Assembly: GCA_937897215.1 (NCBI GenBank)
Contig: CALCBQ010000157.1
Location: 1-6,926, forward strand
DNA length: 6,926 nucleotides
DNA from: an uncultured Clostridia bacterium
GTDB taxonomy: Bacteria > Bacillota > Clostridia > Oscillospirales > Acutalibacteraceae
Direction: 5' to 3'
Below are positions 5,611 to 6,926 of this stretch, in pieces (position 1 is the first letter of the stretch; each line of letters starts with the position of its first letter). The notes under the pieces were generated by a model, which worked only from the letters and a program-made list of their open reading frames with translations, was not told the DNA's origin and searched no databases. Made by a program: the position numbers and the translations under genes.

Positions 5611-6438
5611 TTAATTCGCTACAGATTTAACATCATCTAGCTTTGGAATACGGACTATGTACTCAACATATTCGTCAGTTTCGGTTTTAACGGAATCTGC
5701 ATCAACGCCTGCACGACGGATTGTATCAACCGCGTTGTTAAGAGTATTTATAAAAATTCTTATATCTTTGAATCCTCGTAACATCTGCTTTTTTGGGGCT
5801 TCGTTCTTACGAAGCATCTGGTCAATAAGAGTTTCACTTTCGTTTACATTAAGATGGCGGTCAATAATAATTGACAATGCTCTTGCTCGTTGAACTTCGT
5901 CGTTTATTGAGAGTAACGCTCTTGCATGACGTTCAGTTAGTCCTGCACGAGTAATCTGGTATCGCATTTCGTCATTAAGTTTTAATAATCTTAATTTATT
6001 TGATACGGTTGATTGTGCCTTACCAAGTTTTCTGCAGAGTTCTTCTTGTGAAATGTGGTAATCACTTATAAGTATTGCCAATGCCTCTGCTTCTTCAAAG
6101 TAGTCTAAATCCTGACGCTGAAGATTTTCAAGAACAGCAAACACCGCAGAATCAATTTCTGATATTTCATTTACCACGCAAGGAACCTTTGTAAGTCCTA
6201 CAAGTCGTGCTGCGCGAAGTCGTCGTTCGCCTGCAATCAACTCATATTTTCCGTTTTCAAGAGGTCTTACAAGTAAAGGTTGTAAAATACCGTTTGTTCG
6301 GATACTTTGTGCAAGCCCCTCAAGTTCGTCGTAATCAAACCTTTTTCTTGGTTGATTTGGATTTGGGAGAATATCACTTTGAGGAATCTGCAGTATTTTG
6401 TTCTCTGTTCTAATTTTATCATGATGATATTTTCGCAT
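5611..6438 (-). CDS. noc: Nucleoid occlusion protein Noc (ParB paralogue)
   Basis: Noc binds sites spread over the chromosome, spreads as a CTP-dependent clamp and blocks FtsZ assembly over the nucleoid. This 275-residue protein has the ParB N-domain with PNPNQPRKRFD (25-35), GERRLRAAR (70-78) and ENLQRQ (104-109), and a helix-turn-helix at about 129-151. The positions aligning with the ParB/Noc specificity residues are Q142, K148, K153 and R170, the Noc set. The tail keeps the Noc pattern KDIRIFINTLNNA (224-236) and YIVRIPK (260-266), then nine extra residues. Position after rsmG and before parA is the Noc position in Bacillus. The start ATG at 6436-6438 has GGAGGT 7 nt upstream and is well supported, yet the N-terminus MRKYHHDKIRTENK is hydrophilic and lacks the amphipathic membrane-binding helix of Bacillus Noc. 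A second ParB of other role is possible but less likely. Confidence 0.9.
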   Translation of the reverse strand: MRKYHHDKIRTENKILQIPQSDILPNPNQPRKRFDYDELEGLAQSIRTNGILQPLLVRPLENGKYELIAGERRLRAARLVGLTKVPCVVNEISEIDSAVFAVLENLQRQDLDYFEEAEALAILISDYHISQEELCRKLGKAQSTVSNKLRLLKLNDEMRYQITRAGLTERHARALLSINDEVQRARALSIIIDRHLNVNESETLIDQMLRKNEAPKKQMLRGFKDIRIFINTLNNAVDTIRRAGVDADSVKTETDEYVEYIVRIPKLDDVKSVAN

Positions 6439-6445
6439 AAATAAA

Positions 6446-6451
6446 ACCTCC
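6446..6451 (-). promoter_or_regulatory. Strong ribosome binding site fixing the noc start
   Basis: GGAGGT on the minus strand with 7-nt spacing to the ATG at 6436-6438. It matters because it rules out a longer N-terminus that might have carried a membrane helix. Confidence 0.85.
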
Positions 6452-6453
6452 GC

Positions 6454-6484
6454 GGTGCTTGTCCTTGATTACAAGTTTAGCACC
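6454..6484. promoter_or_regulatory. Dyad over the noc -10 region, possible operator
   Basis: GGTGC (6454-6458) pairs with GCACC (6480-6484), and TTGT (6459-6462) with ACAA (6471-6474), leaving an 8-nt centre and a 5-nt one-sided bulge. The dyad covers the proposed -10 and the transcription start. It could be an operator or a leader hairpin. The sequence resembles neither parS nor the Noc consensus. Confidence 0.4.
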
Positions 6485-6503
6485 ACAAAGGTCATTTTGT
6501 AAA
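6474..6503 (-). promoter_or_regulatory. noc promoter
   Basis: On the minus strand TTTACA (6498-6503) matches -35 TTGACA at five of six positions. After an 18-bp spacer comes TAAACT (6474-6479), preceded by TGC, giving an extended -10. Transcription would start near 6467, a leader of about 29 nt. So noc can be expressed separately from rsmG. Confidence 0.55.
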
Positions 6504-6549
6504 GAAAATCCGTTTGTCATATTTGGCTCTATCTCAACGGTTTTCGATA

Positions 6550-6926
6550 TTATTTTAATGGTTTTTTAGCAATTTGTGCAGAAGGTCTTGGATATTTTGT
6601 CGGAGTTTGCGAATTCTTTTTAATAAGAATTATTCTGCGAGGCATATTTTCGACTAAATCGAACACAATATCCTCCTTGATTTTTCCACCAAGTATTCCT
6701 ATTGCCATTTTAGCCTCATTCATTTCTTCATTACTTTCGGCAGATTTCATTGAAACGAATGTACCACCTTGTTTTACAAATGGCAAACAGTATTCAGACA
6801 AAACAGGAAGTGCTGCAACAGCTCTTGCAGTTGAAAAATCAAACTGCTCACGGTATTTACTGAGTTGTGCTGCTTCTTCTGCTCTCATATGAAGAATTTC
6901 GCCTTGAACTCCACACTCATTCAGAA
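6550..6926 (-). CDS. rsmG: 16S rRNA (guanine527-N7)-methyltransferase RsmG/GidB, 3' part
   Basis: RsmG methylates N7 of G527 in 16S rRNA with S-adenosylmethionine, in the decoding-site 530 loop; loss gives low-level streptomycin resistance in several bacteria. The reading frame stays open to the window edge, so only about the last 125 of some 240 residues are present; the Gly-rich SAM loop lies outside. Visible family blocks, starting at the edge, are ECGVQGEILHMRAEE, then YREQFDFSTARAVAALPVL with the conserved ARAVA, then YCLPFVKQGGTFVSMKS and a basic C-terminal tail (RRIILIKK, then KYPR). The Met in HMRAEE is internal, not the start. It is followed after 111 bp by noc, the usual order mnmG-rsmG-noc near the origin. 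A weak CCGTT/AACGG hairpin with flanking A and T runs (about 6505-6544) may partly terminate it. Confidence 0.95.
   Translation of the reverse strand, partial: LNECGVQGEILHMRAEEAAQLSKYREQFDFSTARAVAALPVLSEYCLPFVKQGGTFVSMKSAESNEEMNEAKMAIGILGGKIKEDIVFDLVENMPRRIILIKKNSQTPTKYPRPSAQIAKKPLK

Noticed and set aside
5177..5630. Two overlapping plus-strand open frames (73 and 110 codons) in the noc-parA gap
   Set aside because: They run through parS, hairpins and repeats, have no ribosome site and no recognisable protein features.
5829..5845. A GTTTCAC half of the parS motif inside noc
   Set aside because: The second half is absent (ACTTTCG follows), so it lacks the palindrome required for ParB binding.
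6505..6544. CCGTT/AACGG hairpin as a terminator for rsmG
   Set aside because: The stem is 5 bp with a loop of more than 20 nt, and the T tract is broken. It is too weak to list as a separate feature.

Overview
The window looks like a stretch of chromosome from a low-GC, Gram-positive member of the Clostridia, probably a gut Oscillospiraceae/Ruminococcaceae type. The evidence is the replication-origin-proximal gene order rsmG-noc-parA(soj)-parB(spo0J), AGGAGG-like ribosome binding sites, two lipoproteins with Firmicutes-type signal peptides, and a dispersed palindromic repeat (CCCTCAAAGAGGG with CGCTTAYGCG-like cores) of a kind I associate from memory with gut Clostridia. All genes lie on the minus strand, so transcription runs from the high-coordinate end to the low.

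From right to left: the C-terminal half of rsmG (16S rRNA G527 methyltransferase) is cut by the window edge. A 111-bp gap follows, with a good promoter for the next gene and a dyad across its -10 element. Then comes noc, a ParB paralogue whose DNA-contact residues read Q-K-K-R, as in Noc. Next is a gene-free stretch of about 560 bp holding two inverted copies of the dispersed repeat, a set of hairpins, a terminator-like stem-loop, a perfect 16-bp parS site, a second large dyad and the promoter of the partition operon. After it come parA (probable TTG start), parB, serS and a DUF3048 lipoprotein gene, separated by only 12, 18 and 26 nt, so very likely one operon. A degenerate repeat copy, a second lipoprotein gene of unknown function, a strong intrinsic terminator and a GC-rich hairpin complete the left end.

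Functionally this is the chromosome segregation and nucleoid occlusion cluster. ParB is expected to load at the parS upstream of parA, and ParA works with it in origin segregation. Noc would bind a different site, not seen here, to protect the nucleoid from division. serS appears to be carried in the partition operon without a T-box leader of its own, and its catalytic motifs differ from the usual bacterial SerRS.

I did not find a wholly new multi-gene system. The items most worth a second look are the divergent SerRS, a Noc that lacks the usual membrane-targeting N-terminus, the structured DNA around parS, and repeats placed directly after stop codons.
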